Origin: Shewanella japonica
GTDB taxonomy: Bacteria; Pseudomonadota; Gammaproteobacteria; Enterobacterales; Shewanellaceae
Reading direction: 5' to 3'
Length of the DNA: 64,000 nucleotides
NCBI RefSeq assembly: GCF_002075795.1
Contig: NZ_CP020472.1
Location: 1,409,001 to 1,473,000 of the forward strand
Under the pieces are notes generated by a model. That model worked only from the letters and a program-made list of their open reading frames with translations, did not search any database and was not told the DNA's origin. Each line of letters opens with the position of its first letter. The stretch's first letter is position 1. Both the position numbers and the translations under genes were made by a program. Shown here piece by piece: positions 40,242 through 49,927 of the stretch.

Positions 40242-41093
40242 ATGCGTCAGTATTTAGATTTATGTCAGAACATCGTAGACAATGGTCATTGGATAGAGAA
40301 TGAACGCACTGGAAAACGTTGTTTAACCATCATTAATGCTGATTTAGAGTACGATGTTAAAAATAACCAATTCCCAATTATTACCACTCGTAAAAGCTTT
40401 TATAAAGCTGCGATTGCTGAGCTTATTGGCTATATTCGAGGTTATGATAATGCTGCAGATTTTAGGGCTTTGGGCACTAAAACTTGGGATATGAACGCGA
40501 ATGATAATGCTAGCTGGCTTGCTAATCCACATCGTAAAGGAGAAGACGATATGGGGCGGGTATATGGCGTTCAAGGTCGACGTTGGCAGAAAACCTCAGG
40601 TGGTACTGTCGATCAGTTAGCCAAGATTGTTGATAACTTGTCCAAAGGAGTTGATGACCGTGGTGAGATTATTACATTTTATAATCCAGGTGAGTTTGAT
40701 ATGGGTTGTTTACGACCATGTATGCATACACATACCTTCTCATTACTAGGTGATACTTTGCACCTAACGAGTTATCAACGTTCATGTGATGTGCCATTAG
40801 GTCTTAACTTTAATCAGATTCAAGTGTTTACCTTTTTAGCATTAATGGCACAAATTACCGGTAATAAGGCGGGTACCGCATACCATAAAATCATTAATGC
40901 ACATATTTACGAAGACCAGTTAGATCTAATGAAGAATGAGCAGCTAACTCGCGAACCATTTCCTTCACCACAATTAAAAATTAACCCAGACATTAAGAGC
41001 CTTAAGGATTTAGAAACTTGGGTGACAATGGATGATTTTGAAGTTGTGGGTTATCAGCATCATGAAGCGATTAAGTATCCTTTTTCGGTCTAA
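40242..41093 (+). CDS. thyA: Thymidylate synthase (long, 283-aa subgroup)
   Basis: ThyA methylates dUMP to dTMP using methylene-tetrahydrofolate. The 283-aa protein carries the catalytic cysteine in [18 protein letters not shown] and the ending [13 protein letters not shown]. It differs from the 264-aa E. coli type by the N-terminal block [20 protein letters not shown] and an extended central region ([33 protein letters not shown]). This subgroup is also known from Vibrio. It sits where the lgt-thyA pair lies in E. coli; lgt is absent. Confidence 0.95.
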   Translation: MRQYLDLCQNIVDNGHWIENERTGKRCLTIINADLEYDVKNNQFPIITTRKSFYKAAIAELIGYIRGYDNAADFRALGTKTWDMNANDNASWLANPHRKGEDDMGRVYGVQGRRWQKTSGGTVDQLAKIVDNLSKGVDDRGEIITFYNPGEFDMGCLRPCMHTHTFSLLGDTLHLTSYQRSCDVPLGLNFNQIQVFTFLALMAQITGNKAGTAYHKIINAHIYEDQLDLMKNEQLTREPFPSPQLKINPDIKSLKDLETWVTMDDFEVVGYQHHEAIKYPFSV

Positions 41094-41568
41094 TGCTGAT
41101 CAGATAAGCTAACTCATTGTATTAACGGTTTTTCACTTATGATAAACCGTTAAAATCATTTGGTTATTGTAAATTACACTGTAATGACAGCTAAACTCCC
41201 TCAAATTCACTTCATAAACTACTACACTGATTCGTGTTAACTCACTTCATTTTTTGTCTGAGATTGCATCTGGAAGCCTAAAAAACAAGCTAAACTAGTT
41301 GTATCCTACTTGGTTAGCATTTTTTGCGCTTTTGACACTGTATTTCACTTCTGTTTAAAACTCACAGTGAATTCCTATACTGATTTCATATTAATAGTTA
41401 TTCAATGGGAAGCAGTCATATTAGCTTAAGTCTGTTTGGCTGATTATGTTAATAAATAGCCTTTTATTCTTGCTGGATTTTTTCGATAGTTTTTTATTAA
41501 TAATTCATCAGCTAAAACAGTGTAATGTATGTTATTTCGTCAGTTGAGCAATTTATTGTGAATAAATA

Positions 41569-41601
41569 AATATGCGCCTAAACTTGAATAATGCGCATAT
41601 T
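41569..41601. repeat. Inverted repeat upstream of nhaA
   Basis: AATATGCGC (41569-41577) and GCGCATATT (41593-41601), perfect 9-bp arms around 15 nt. It could be a cruciform or a dyad operator; not assigned. Confidence 0.6.
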
Positions 41602-41670
41602 CCGAGTTAAACGTCGATCTGCTTCGCGTTTAGCGGATGTTGTGTGATTAATCTCACTGCGTTTTGATAC

Positions 41671-41693
41671 ATACCTCGAAAATACCGAGGTAT
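41671..41693. repeat. Inverted repeat close to the nhaA start
   Basis: ATACCTCG (41671-41678) and CGAGGTAT (41686-41693), perfect 8-bp arms with a 7-nt loop, 77 nt before the nhaA ATG. It is a candidate regulator site or leader hairpin. Confidence 0.55.
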
Positions 41694-41769
41694 TAATGCG
41701 AAACTAACGATTATGATTGTTTGAAAAATTCCGATAGACTCGAATTAATTGTTTTTTTTGGAGTGAATT

Positions 41770-42947
41770 ATGGAACGTGCAATTAAGAATTTCTTAAGTC
41801 AAGAATCTGCAGGGGGTATCATTTTAATGATCTCTGTAGCACTGGCTATGTTAATGGCAAACTCGCCATTAGCTGGTTTATACAGTGGATTCCTTGATAC
41901 AGAAGTCCAAGTGCGTATAGGTTCATTAGATATTGATAAGCCATTATTATTATGGATTAACGATGGTTTGATGGCACTTTTCTTCTTATTGATTGGTTTA
42001 GAAGTAAAGCGTGAATTATTAGAAGGTGCACTATCTAGTGTTGCTAAAGCTTCATTACCAACTTTTGCTGCTGTTGGTGGCATGGTATTTCCAGCTTTAT
42101 TTTATCTAGCATTTAACTACTCAGATCCTGTTACTCAGGTTGGTTGGGCTATTCCAGCTGCAACAGATATCGCCTTTGCATTAGGTATTATGGCCTTACT
42201 TGGTAGCCGTGTGCCTGTTGCTCTTAAAGTCTTTTTATTAGCCTTAGCTATTATGGATGACTTAGGTGTTATTGTAATTATTGCATTGTTCTACAGTGCT
42301 GATTTATCAATGACAAGTTTAATTGTTGCTGCTATTTCTATCACATTAATGGTGGCGCTAAATCGTAAAGGTGTTAGCTCGTTAATCCCTTATGGTTTGT
42401 TAGGCGTTATCCTTTGGGTAGCTGTACTTAAGTCTGGTGTACACGCGACATTGGCTGGTGTCATTATCGCATTCTGTATTCCGCTGCGAGCTAAAGATGG
42501 CTCATCTCCTTCAGAGCATTTAGAGCATAGTTTCACCCATGGAGCACATTCTTTATTTTACCTGTGTTCGCGTTCGCTAATGCTGGTCTATCGCTATCGG
42601 GAATGAGTATCACTTCATTAGCAGAGCCTGTGACTATCGGTATTATTTTAGGTCTGCTACTTGGTAAGCCTGTAGGTGTATTACTGTTTAGCTTTGTTGC
42701 AGTAAAATTAAAATTAGCTGAGCTACCTCCTGGGATTAGCTGGAATCAAATTATTCCTGTTTCAATTATGTGTGGTATTGGTTTCACTATGTCAGTGTTT
42801 ATTTCATCACTTGCATTCGAATCAGCTCCAGCACAATTAGGTGACTTTGCTCGCTTAGGTATTCTAATGGGATCTATGCTAGCTGCGGTTATCGGTTATG
42901 TATGGCTTGATAAAGTACTTCCTAAAGCTAAAGCTGAAGCAAAGTAG
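41770..42947 (+). pseudogene. nhaA: Na+/H+ antiporter NhaA, interrupted by a 1-nt deletion
   Basis: NhaA exchanges two H+ for one Na+ at the inner membrane. The first frame (41770-42606) carries the N-terminus ([17 protein letters not shown]), TDIAFALG and the essential Asp pair in [12 protein letters not shown]. It loses register after EHLEHS near 42531. The rest ([18 protein letters not shown], then LLGKPVGVLLF and CGIGFTMSVFIS) continues in the next frame to 42947. Adding one base at 42532-42533 yields a normal 392-aa NhaA. As written, the last four helices are lost. It may be a true mutation or an assembly error. Confidence 0.9.
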
Positions 42948-42961
42948 TATCGGAGCAAAAA

Positions 42962-43351
42962 ATGAAAACAAAACTGTTGATGTTAGCCTTAGCAATGGGT
43001 GCGATTACCGCACCCGCTCAAGCAACCTCGTTTAATGTTTGCCAAGCAAACGTTGAGTCAAGCGAATGTAAAAGTTATTTAGACGGCGTTGTAGATGGTG
43101 CGTTGATGTATCACACTGATGCATCAAGTAGCCGCCTTGAAGCTGATAGTGGATATGAGTCTCGTGCACTTAAATATCGAGCTGGTAAACGTTATCAAGA
43201 GGCTAATCGCAGTTATTGTGCAGACAGAAAACCGCATAAAGATGAAATCGTTTTAGCTATTCAGGAACAAACCGCCGCTAAAAACGTTAACAACTTAAAT
43301 GAGTTATCGATATTAATTGATAGCTTGTTGGACTGTCAGCGATTAAAATAA
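42962..43351 (+). CDS. Small secreted cysteine-containing protein, Rap1a/Tai-like pattern
   Basis: A 129-aa protein with a clear signal peptide (MKTKLLMLALAMGAITAPAQA). The mature part has the spacing C-x2-YL-x-G-x2-DG (SECKSYLDGVVDG), a central YCAD and a C-terminal DCQRL. This resembles the Rap1a/Tai domain, known both as type VI immunity proteins and as ordinary periplasmic proteins. GGAG precedes the ATG. It lies between nhaA and nhaR, 14 nt after nhaA. Function unknown; no effector gene is adjacent, so an immunity role is not supported here. Confidence 0.7.
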   Translation: MKTKLLMLALAMGAITAPAQATSFNVCQANVESSECKSYLDGVVDGALMYHTDASSSRLEADSGYESRALKYRAGKRYQEANRSYCADRKPHKDEIVLAIQEQTAAKNVNNLNELSILIDSLLDCQRLK

Positions 43352-43378
43352 ACCAACGCTCTTAGCTGGTTTATTTAC

Positions 43379-44311
43379 ATGCAACATTTAAATTATAACC
43401 ATCTATATTATTTTTGGATGGTTAGAAAGAAAGGTTCGGTGGCTAAGGCCGCCGAAGCTTTGTGTCTCGCACCTCAGACCATAACAGGTCAAATCCGCTC
43501 ATTAGAAGATCGTCTCAACGGCAGTCTTTTTAAACGAGTCGGCCGCTCGCTAGAACCCACTGAACTTGGTGAATTGGTATTTCGCTATGCAGACAAAATG
43601 TATAGCTTAAGTTATGAGATGCTGGATTTACTGGCTTACCAAAAAGACGAATCAATTCTATTTGAAGTTGGCTTTGCTGCTGCTCTATCAAAAGCACTTG
43701 CGAGTCGTGTCTTACTGACTGTTATTCCAAATGATGGTTCAATGCACCTAAGTTGTTATGAATCGACCCATGAAAATCTCATTCAACGCTTACGAGAACA
43801 CAAGTTGGATATGATTTTATCTGACTCGGCTGGTGAATCTTTAAAATATCCTGAGATTTTATCTAAGAAACTAGGGCAGTGCGGCATCAGCTTTTTTGCG
43901 GCATCTAAACCATCTTTAGACTTCCCTGCATGTTTAGAGCAAGAAAAGTTACTTATTCCAGGTAAAAGAACATCGCTAGGTCAGCAGTTACATCGATGGT
44001 TTGCTGAAAAAAACCTTGATGTCAGTATTCTTGGTGAATTCGATGATGCTGCGATGATGAAAGCATTTGGTTTATTTCAGCGAGGAATTTTTGTCGCTCC
44101 ATCTATTTATCGACATGATATACTGTCCCAAGGCATGGTTTTGATTGGTGAAACTGAAGATATACATGAAGAATATCATGTGATGTTTGCTGAGCGAATG
44201 ATTCAGCATCCGGCAGTTCAGCGTCTTTTAGACACTGACTTTACTGATTTATTTGCAGGTGTCGATCCCCAAATACAAGATGTTGAATACAGAAGTTCGC
44301 ATCAAAGATAA
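43379..44311 (+). CDS. nhaR: NhaR, LysR-type activator of nhaA
   Basis: NhaR activates nhaA in response to Na+. The 310-aa protein matches NhaR over its full length: the N-terminus LNYNHLYYFWMVRKKGSVAKA, the helix-turn-helix LCLAPQTITGQIRSLEDRL, and the sensor-domain blocks ESTHENLIQRLREHKLDMI, ILGEFDDAAMMKAFG and FAERMIQHPAVQR. It is on the same strand as nhaA with one small gene between. It remains intact although nhaA is frameshifted. Confidence 0.95.
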   Translation: MQHLNYNHLYYFWMVRKKGSVAKAAEALCLAPQTITGQIRSLEDRLNGSLFKRVGRSLEPTELGELVFRYADKMYSLSYEMLDLLAYQKDESILFEVGFAAALSKALASRVLLTVIPNDGSMHLSCYESTHENLIQRLREHKLDMILSDSAGESLKYPEILSKKLGQCGISFFAASKPSLDFPACLEQEKLLIPGKRTSLGQQLHRWFAEKNLDVSILGEFDDAAMMKAFGLFQRGIFVAPSIYRHDILSQGMVLIGETEDIHEEYHVMFAERMIQHPAVQRLLDTDFTDLFAGVDPQIQDVEYRSSHQR

Positions 44312-44342
44312 AGTATCCGCAGAAGATGTTAGGAGAATAGCG

Positions 44343-44591
44343 TTGGAATTAATGAATATTGCTAGAGTTCGTTGGGCTTGTCGTCGTGGGATGTTAGAGT
44401 TAGATGTCTTGTTTCAACCTTTTGTTGATTCACAATATGAAACACTTTCCGATACCGATAAACAAACCTTCATAGACTTACTAGCATGTGAAGATCCGGA
44501 ATTATTTGCATGGTTTATGGGCCACGAAGTTTGCCCCGACCCAGCGCTAAGAGAAATGGTCAATACTGTCCGTGGTCGTCCTCAACCTTAA
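44343..44591 (+). CDS. sdhE: Succinate dehydrogenase flavinylation factor SdhE (CptB/YgfY)
   Basis: SdhE promotes covalent FAD attachment to SdhA (and FrdA). The essential RGxxE motif is present in WACRRGMLELD, followed by FQPFVDSQYETLSDTDKQTF and LLACEDPELFAWFMGHE. I prefer a TTG start at 44343, because GGAG lies 7 nt upstream; this gives 82 aa. An ATG at 44352 is the alternative, and a longer reading from 44253 would overlap nhaR. ygfX follows, as in E. coli. Confidence 0.92.
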   Translation: MELMNIARVRWACRRGMLELDVLFQPFVDSQYETLSDTDKQTFIDLLACEDPELFAWFMGHEVCPDPALREMVNTVRGRPQP

Positions 44592-44666
44592 ACATTCTAT
44601 CCATTTATTCGCCATGAGACTCCCAGATAGCCTGATTAATTTCGGGCTTAATTTCAGGAGTATTGT

Positions 44667-45095
44667 ATGCCGTTCACGTTAACAACCTCATTCAGCCAAG
44701 TGCTTTCTCATCTTGTGCTTATCGCTATTTGTTTGACGAGTTTTATTCTTTGGCCGGATATCCATCATTGGGCTTATCAGCTTGTATTTGCAGTAACGCT
44801 GACAATAGCATTGATTTTTTTCATTCAGCATTTGTTTACTTTACGCCAATTTCACACTCAATTTGTGTTACTAGAACAAGGTGTGGGGAAGCTAAATCAT
44901 CAATATGAATTTATTCAATGGCGAGCGCCAATAGTGACTGTTTTTGCATCCGTAATATTTATTGAGTTCGAAATAACGGCGGCTAAAAAGCTTAAAAAGA
45001 CCAGGCAGTTAGTGATTGTTTGGTCTGATATGTTGAGTGATAAAGAGTACAGAAGTTTGTGTAGAGAGTTAGTGAAACTGCAGTCTATGCTTTGA
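44667..45095 (+). CDS. ygfX: YgfX (CptA) family membrane protein
   Basis: A 142-aa protein with two hydrophobic segments (VLSHLVLIAICLTSFILWP and YQLVFAVTLTIALIFFI) and a cytoplasmic C-terminal part ending in SDKEYRSLCRELVKLQ. Position directly after sdhE and this topology match YgfX/CptA. That protein was described in E. coli both as a toxin acting on cytoskeletal proteins and as an SdhE-associated membrane protein. No antitoxin role for SdhE can be judged from the sequence. Confidence 0.82.
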   Translation: MPFTLTTSFSQVLSHLVLIAICLTSFILWPDIHHWAYQLVFAVTLTIALIFFIQHLFTLRQFHTQFVLLEQGVGKLNHQYEFIQWRAPIVTVFASVIFIEFEITAAKKLKKTRQLVIVWSDMLSDKEYRSLCRELVKLQSML

Positions 45096-45185
45096 CATTA
45101 AATGGGCTAGCAGTTTGCTTTAGCTGTTTGCTATAGAACGCTGGCTTATTTTAACAGAGAAACAAGCCAGCATTACGAGCTTCGA

Positions 45186-46799
45186 TTATCGCTCTGGTTG
45201 TAAAATTGTCGGCTGAGGATTATCTAATTGCTCTGGGTAATCAGCATTATAGTGCAGACCACGGCTTTCTTTTCGCTCCATGGCGCAGCGAATAATTAAT
45301 TCAGCAACTTGAACTAAATTACGTAACTCTAGTAAGTTATTACTCACTCTAAAGTTACTGTAATACTCTTGAATTTCTTGTTGTAGCATGGCGCAACGTC
45401 GTAATGCTCGTTCTAGCCTTTTATCGGTACGAACAATACCGACGTAATCCCACATGAATAATCTTAACTCATGCCAGTTATGGGCGATAACCACTTCTTC
45501 ATCTGAATTACTGACTTGGCTTTCATCCCAATGGGGTACGGGACCTGGGGCTGGAATTTTACTGAGTAAACTTTCAATATCTTGTGCAGCAGCACGGGCA
45601 AAAACTAAACATTCTAATAACGAATTACTCGCAAGGCGATTCGCGCCATGCAGTCCAGTGTAGGCCACTTCACCAATGGCATATAAACCATTGATGTCTG
45701 TCTGACCGTGTAAGTCAGTCATTACACCACCACAGGTATAATGCGCCGCTGGTACCACAGGAATAGGATCCTTTGTTATATCGATGCCAAATTCTAAACA
45801 TCGTTTATGTATGGTAGGAAAATGCTTGATGACAAAGTCGGCAGGCTTATGGCTGATATCAAGGTACAAGCAATCGGCACCTAATCGCTTCATTTCATAA
45901 TCTATCGCACGGGCAACAATATCGCGGGGTGCAAGTTCGGCGCGTTCGTCAAACTCAGGCATGAAGCGTGTGCCATCGGGACGTTTTAAGTAAGCACCTT
46001 CGCCACGTAAAGCTTCAGTAAGCAGATAGTTGCGAGCATCAGCATGATATAAGCAAGTTGGGTGGAATTGATTAAACTCCATATTCGCTACACGGCACCC
46101 AGCACGCCAAGCCATGGCAATACCATCACCACTGGCAATATCGGGATTTGAGGTATATTGATAAACTTTCGAGCTTCCACCTGTGGCAATCGCGACAAAC
46201 TTGGCTGTGACAGTTTCAACGTGCTCAGCATCTCGATTCCATACATATGCGCCAACAACACGATTTCCAGGGCGATTAAGCTTTCTCGTCGTAATTAAAT
46301 CAATGGCGTTATAACGCTCTAGTACCTTGATGTTCGAATGCGCTAATGCCTGATCTTGAAGTGTCGTTTGGACCGCTTTACCCGTTGCATCAGCAGAGTG
46401 AAGAATACGTCGATGACTATGACCACCTTCTCGAGTTAGATGATAAGGTGCTGAACTTTGGTCGCCATCACTGGTTTCTTCTTTATCAAAAGCAACGCCG
46501 CATTGAATTAGCCATTTCATCGACTCTTTGGCATTCTCAGCGGTATAAGTCACCACATCTTTGTCACAAAGCCCTGCACCAGCGATAAGGGTGTCGCTCA
46601 CATGTGACTCAATCGTATCTGATTCATCAAATACAGAGGCGATTCCGCCTTGTGCATAATAGGTTGAGCCTTCAGCTAGAGGTCCTTTCGAAAGGAGAAT
46701 AACTTGTGACTTTTCAGCTAGATGGAGTGCAAGCGTGAGTCCTGCTGCACCACTACCTATAACCAAAATATCAGATTGGTGTTCAACTGCTTGTTTCAT
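45186..46799 (-). CDS. nadB: L-aspartate oxidase
   Basis: NadB oxidises L-aspartate to iminoaspartate with FAD, the first step of de novo NAD synthesis with NadA. The 537-aa protein has the dinucleotide motif [18 protein letters not shown] near residue 16, the active-site regions [28 protein letters not shown] and HYTCGGV, and the FAD block [19 protein letters not shown]. It is divergent from rpoE, the conserved gammaproteobacterial arrangement. Confidence 0.97.
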   Translation of the reverse strand: MKQAVEHQSDILVIGSGAAGLTLALHLAEKSQVILLSKGPLAEGSTYYAQGGIASVFDESDTIESHVSDTLIAGAGLCDKDVVTYTAENAKESMKWLIQCGVAFDKEETSDGDQSSAPYHLTREGGHSHRRILHSADATGKAVQTTLQDQALAHSNIKVLERYNAIDLITTRKLNRPGNRVVGAYVWNRDAEHVETVTAKFVAIATGGSSKVYQYTSNPDIASGDGIAMAWRAGCRVANMEFNQFHPTCLYHADARNYLLTEALRGEGAYLKRPDGTRFMPEFDERAELAPRDIVARAIDYEMKRLGADCLYLDISHKPADFVIKHFPTIHKRCLEFGIDITKDPIPVVPAAHYTCGGVMTDLHGQTDINGLYAIGEVAYTGLHGANRLASNSLLECLVFARAAAQDIESLLSKIPAPGPVPHWDESQVSNSDEEVVIAHNWHELRLFMWDYVGIVRTDKRLERALRRCAMLQQEIQEYYSNFRVSNNLLELRNLVQVAELIIRCAMERKESRGLHYNADYPEQLDNPQPTILQPER

Positions 46800-46931
46800 A
46801 AGGTATCATGGGTGACTTAATATGGTTCTATAATGGTAAATCAAAACCGCTTTATTGGGTACTGAGACATTACTATTAAGCGAGATTTAGCCATTTTTTA
46901 TAAAAAAATTAAATTTTTTTCATTCAATATC

Positions 46932-46958
46932 GAACTTTTTCAAAGCATGCGAGTCTAC
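46932..46958 (+). promoter_or_regulatory. Sigma-E promoter of rpoE (autoregulatory)
   Basis: GAACTT (-35, 46932-46937), 16-nt spacer, TCTAC (-10, 46954-46958), close to the sigma-E consensus GAACTT-N16-TCTGA. It is 67 nt before the rpoE start and supports self-activation of the operon. Confidence 0.7.
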
Positions 46959-47024
46959 TTTAATGTGAATATGATTCGAGCGACTGAGAAATCAGTATTA
47001 TAGATTTAGGAGTAGTCGGCTCGG

Positions 47025-47603
47025 ATGAGTGGACAAATAAGTGATCAACAGTTAGTTGAGCGTGTACAACGTGGCGATAAAAACGCATTTAATCTGTTAG
47101 TACAGAAATACCAAAATAAAGTAATGAGCTTGATCTCACGCTATATCAGAAATCAAGCAGACATCAGTGATGTGGCACAAGAAGCCTTTATTAAAGCTTA
47201 CCGTGCATTACCTAATTTTCGTGGTGAAAGTGCTTTTTACACATGGTTGTATCGCATTGCAGTAAACACTGCAAAAAACCATTTGGTTTCTCAAGGCAGA
47301 AAAACACCGGCTAACAGTGTTGATGCAGAAGAAGCTGAATACTATGAAGGCAGCGATGCATTAAAAGAATTTGCATCACCAGAACGTCTCGTTTTGTCTG
47401 ATGAAATTAATAAGGTGATTTTTGAAACCTTAGAAACGTTGCCAGAAGAATTGAAGATAGCAATTTCTTTACGTGAACTTGATGGTATGAGTTACGAAGA
47501 TATTGCCAACATCATGGATTGTCCTGTTGGTACAGTAAGATCACGTATCTTCCGTGCTAGGGAATCAATCGATAAGAAACTCCAGCCTTTGCTGGAACAG
47601 TAA
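47025..47603 (+). CDS. rpoE: RNA polymerase sigma factor RpoE (sigma-E)
   Basis: An ECF sigma factor of the envelope stress response. The 192-aa protein has region 2 (KNAFNLLVQKYQNKVMSLI; DISDVAQEAFIKAYRAL; YTWLYRIAVNTAKNHL) and region 4 with its helix-turn-helix (MSYEDIANIMDCPVGTVRSR). It is kept inactive by RseA and released when unfolded outer-membrane proteins trigger RseA proteolysis. The start (ATG) follows GGAG-type bases at 47010-47013. It leads rpoE-rseA-rseB-rseC. Confidence 0.98.
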   Translation: MSGQISDQQLVERVQRGDKNAFNLLVQKYQNKVMSLISRYIRNQADISDVAQEAFIKAYRALPNFRGESAFYTWLYRIAVNTAKNHLVSQGRKTPANSVDAEEAEYYEGSDALKEFASPERLVLSDEINKVIFETLETLPEELKIAISLRELDGMSYEDIANIMDCPVGTVRSRIFRARESIDKKLQPLLEQ

Positions 47604-47628
47604 TAGTCTTTATTGACACAGGTGAAAA

Positions 47629-48243
47629 ATGCTTAAATCAGGTCAAGAATGGGTTTCACCAGCAGTTGATGGCGAAGTTGATGCTAAAACATTAGCAGAG
47701 TTATCAGCAGACGAAAGCTCACATAAGCAATGGCAAAACTATCACATGATTGGTGATGCTATGCGCGGAGAGTTACCGCAGACAATTGATTTAGATCTAA
47801 CAGCAAGCATTGCTGCTGCTATCGAACTCGAACCTGCGATAATTGCACCGCAAACTGATACCGTTTCTCAGCATGATGAAAAAGTCACAGAAGTAGAAAC
47901 CAAGAAGGACAATGTTGTTCCTTTCTTCAAGCAATTTGGCCAGTATGCGATTGCGGCTACGGTTGCTATGGTTGCTATTGTTGGCGTTCAAAATTACGGT
48001 CAAGATCAAAATGCTGATTCGCCACTACCAGTACTGAATACTCGTCCATTGATTGGTACAGCTTCTCCAGTTAGCTTGCAAACAGGTGCAGTACAGAGTC
48101 AATCGGCTGTAAACAATGATAATGTTGTAGAGCAACGTCGCAGAATAAATTCATATATTCAGGACCACATGCTACAACAAAGGTTGAATTCAGGTGTTGT
48201 TGTACAGCACAATAACGATACTGATAACAACATTAATAATTAA
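47629..48243 (+). CDS. rseA: Anti-sigma-E factor RseA
   Basis: An inner-membrane anti-sigma factor. The 204-aa protein has the cytoplasmic sigma-binding domain (WVSPAVDGEVDAKTLAELSA, NYHMIGDAMRGE), one membrane helix near residues 105-122 (YAIAATVAMVAIVGVQNYG), and a periplasmic tail that should be cut by DegS and then RseP. It starts 25 nt after the rpoE stop. Confidence 0.95.
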   Translation: MLKSGQEWVSPAVDGEVDAKTLAELSADESSHKQWQNYHMIGDAMRGELPQTIDLDLTASIAAAIELEPAIIAPQTDTVSQHDEKVTEVETKKDNVVPFFKQFGQYAIAATVAMVAIVGVQNYGQDQNADSPLPVLNTRPLIGTASPVSLQTGAVQSQSAVNNDNVVEQRRRINSYIQDHMLQQRLNSGVVVQHNNDTDNNINN

Positions 48244-48255
48244 TCTGGAGTTAGC

Positions 48256-49200
48256 TTGCGTCTAATCCTGTTAGTACTTGCTGCAATGGTATTCCCTGTT
48301 GCAGCAGAAGGTATCCCCGAAGAAGAAATGTCTGCGAAAGCTTGGCTTGAAAGTATGAGCCAAGCACTTCAAACCAAACAATACAAATCTTCCATTATCC
48401 AGTTACAAGCGGATCATATCCGTCCTCTCGTTTATCTACACGGAACGGTTAACGACAAAGAAGTCGCCTTTTTAGAATATTTGAATGGTCCTCCTAAAAA
48501 TGCTGTGCGAGTAGCTGATACCGTGACGTTTATCGAACACGATCAACCTGCATACAGTATCAATGCCCCCCGCATTCAAGGGATTTGGCCAACGATTTTT
48601 GCGACAGATGTAGCATCACTTGAGCGTGGCTACCAATTTGTGCTCGGAGGTCGCAGCCGCATTGCTGGGCGTCCAGGTCAAATGATTAGAATCATGCCTG
48701 TTGATGAGCATAGGTTCATGTCTCAGATATGGATTGATATGGAAACCCGTCTGCCACTTCGTTATGACATGATCAATCAAGATAAACAATTGATTGAGCA
48801 AATGATGGTGATTGAACTATTAGAACTTAATGAACCCGCCAGTATTTTAATTGAAGCTGAACGTCAGGGCTTGCCGCCAGTGATGAATCCTGCTGAGCGT
48901 ATTGCTGGCCAAAATTGGCAATTTAGCTGGTTGCCCGCAGGTTTCCATATGGTGGTTAAGGATCATCACCGTTTGTTAGGTAGCGACGAGTCGGTTGAAT
49001 ATATCGCATTGACAGACGGCTTGGTTAATATCTCTGTGTATGTTGCCAGAATGGGGGACGGCCCTATGCCTGATGAGTTGATTACACGTAATGGCTTAAC
49101 CATGGTGGTTGAGCAAGTCGGTAATGTTGAAGTTGTTGCTGTCGGTAAAGTGCCTTCTGATACCTTAAACCGTATCGCTAAAAGTCTTATCTTAAAATAA
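48256..49200 (+). CDS. rseB: Sigma-E regulatory protein RseB
   Basis: A periplasmic protein that binds the RseA tail and shields it from DegS until lipopolysaccharide intermediates release it. The 314-aa protein has a signal peptide (MRLILLVLAAMVFPVAA), a large N-terminal MucB-type domain and a smaller C-terminal domain (NWQFSWLPAGFHMVVKDHHR). The start is TTG with GGAG 6 nt upstream. It follows rseA with a 12-nt gap. Confidence 0.95.
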   Translation: MRLILLVLAAMVFPVAAEGIPEEEMSAKAWLESMSQALQTKQYKSSIIQLQADHIRPLVYLHGTVNDKEVAFLEYLNGPPKNAVRVADTVTFIEHDQPAYSINAPRIQGIWPTIFATDVASLERGYQFVLGGRSRIAGRPGQMIRIMPVDEHRFMSQIWIDMETRLPLRYDMINQDKQLIEQMMVIELLELNEPASILIEAERQGLPPVMNPAERIAGQNWQFSWLPAGFHMVVKDHHRLLGSDESVEYIALTDGLVNISVYVARMGDGPMPDELITRNGLTMVVEQVGNVEVVAVGKVPSDTLNRIAKSLILK

Positions 49201-49208
49201 GTCAGATT

Positions 49209-49787
49209 ATGGCCAATCAATCTACGCCACCAAAAACTACCCCAAATGACAATGCGTCAACGCAGCTTGAATCAAACGAGTTGCTTGATGCAAGTCGTTC
49301 TGCATCACTATCACAATCTATGTTAGAAGAAGTGGCGACCGTTATTGCATATGATGAAACGGGGTGGGTAACGGTTGAGATTGAACTTAAAAGTGCCTGT
49401 AATCATTGTTCAAATAATGAAAATTGTGGCACTTCGACTGTGGCTAAAGCTTTTTCTATTAAGCGTCAACAGTTTTCCCTTAAGAGTGACAAAGCTTGTG
49501 AAGTAGGGGATTTACTCAAACTTGCGCTGCCAGAGAGCGTGATTCTTAAGGCCGCATTATTAGTTTATATTTTCCCTTTAATCGGATTGTTTATCGGTGC
49601 GTTAATAGGACTTTGGTTTAGCCATTTACTACTGATTAACCCTGACTACAGCTCGATAGTGATGGGAGCCTTAGGTGGAATAGGCGCGTGGCTTCTTGGT
49701 AAGCGACAAGCATCAAAGTTAGAAGCTGAATCCACCCCAGTTATTACGGCTTACTTGGGCCAAGGTGTGAGTTTGCAACGCGGTTAA
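49209..49787 (+). CDS. rseC: SoxR-reducing/sigma-E system protein RseC
   Basis: An inner-membrane RseC/MucC protein of 192 aa. It has a cysteine-rich cytoplasmic segment (ACNHCSNNENCGTS, residues about 62-76) like that of RsxC-system partners, then two membrane helices (LKAALLVYIFPLIGLFIGALIGL and SSIVMGALGGIGAWLLG). RseC modulates sigma-E weakly and takes part in SoxR reduction in E. coli. It is the last gene of the rpoE operon. Confidence 0.93.
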   Translation: MANQSTPPKTTPNDNASTQLESNELLDASRSASLSQSMLEEVATVIAYDETGWVTVEIELKSACNHCSNNENCGTSTVAKAFSIKRQQFSLKSDKACEVGDLLKLALPESVILKAALLVYIFPLIGLFIGALIGLWFSHLLLINPDYSSIVMGALGGIGAWLLGKRQASKLEAESTPVITAYLGQGVSLQRG

Positions 49788-49927
49788 ATGCGCATTCTTA
49801 TCCGTTATTAGGTGCTTTTTTATATTCATTTCTACAGTGTCATTTATTCTGATTGGTATTAACCCCTTATTCAGGTACAATTTGGCACCATTATTTCCAT
49901 CATTTTAGTAGTAGTCATTTCAGCCAA

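Larger units (their letters stand above)
41094..41769. other. 676-nt AT-rich intergenic region upstream of nhaA
   Basis: No gene is visible. It contains two perfect inverted repeats (41569-41601 and 41671-41693), and the nhaA ribosome site GGAG at 41760-41763. The length is unusual for this compact stretch and may hold NhaR- or sodium-responsive promoter elements, but none can be identified by sequence alone. Confidence 0.6.

Noticed and set aside
42962..43351. Type VI secretion immunity gene
   Set aside because: Only a loose Rap1a/Tai-like cysteine pattern; no effector, vgrG or type VI gene is near.
44253..44342. Longer SdhE start overlapping nhaR
   Set aside because: It adds about 30 residues not typical of the family; the TTG at 44343 has GGAG at proper distance.
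44663..44908. 81-aa frame overlapping ygfX
   Set aside because: It overlaps ygfX almost completely in another frame; ygfX has the expected topology and position.
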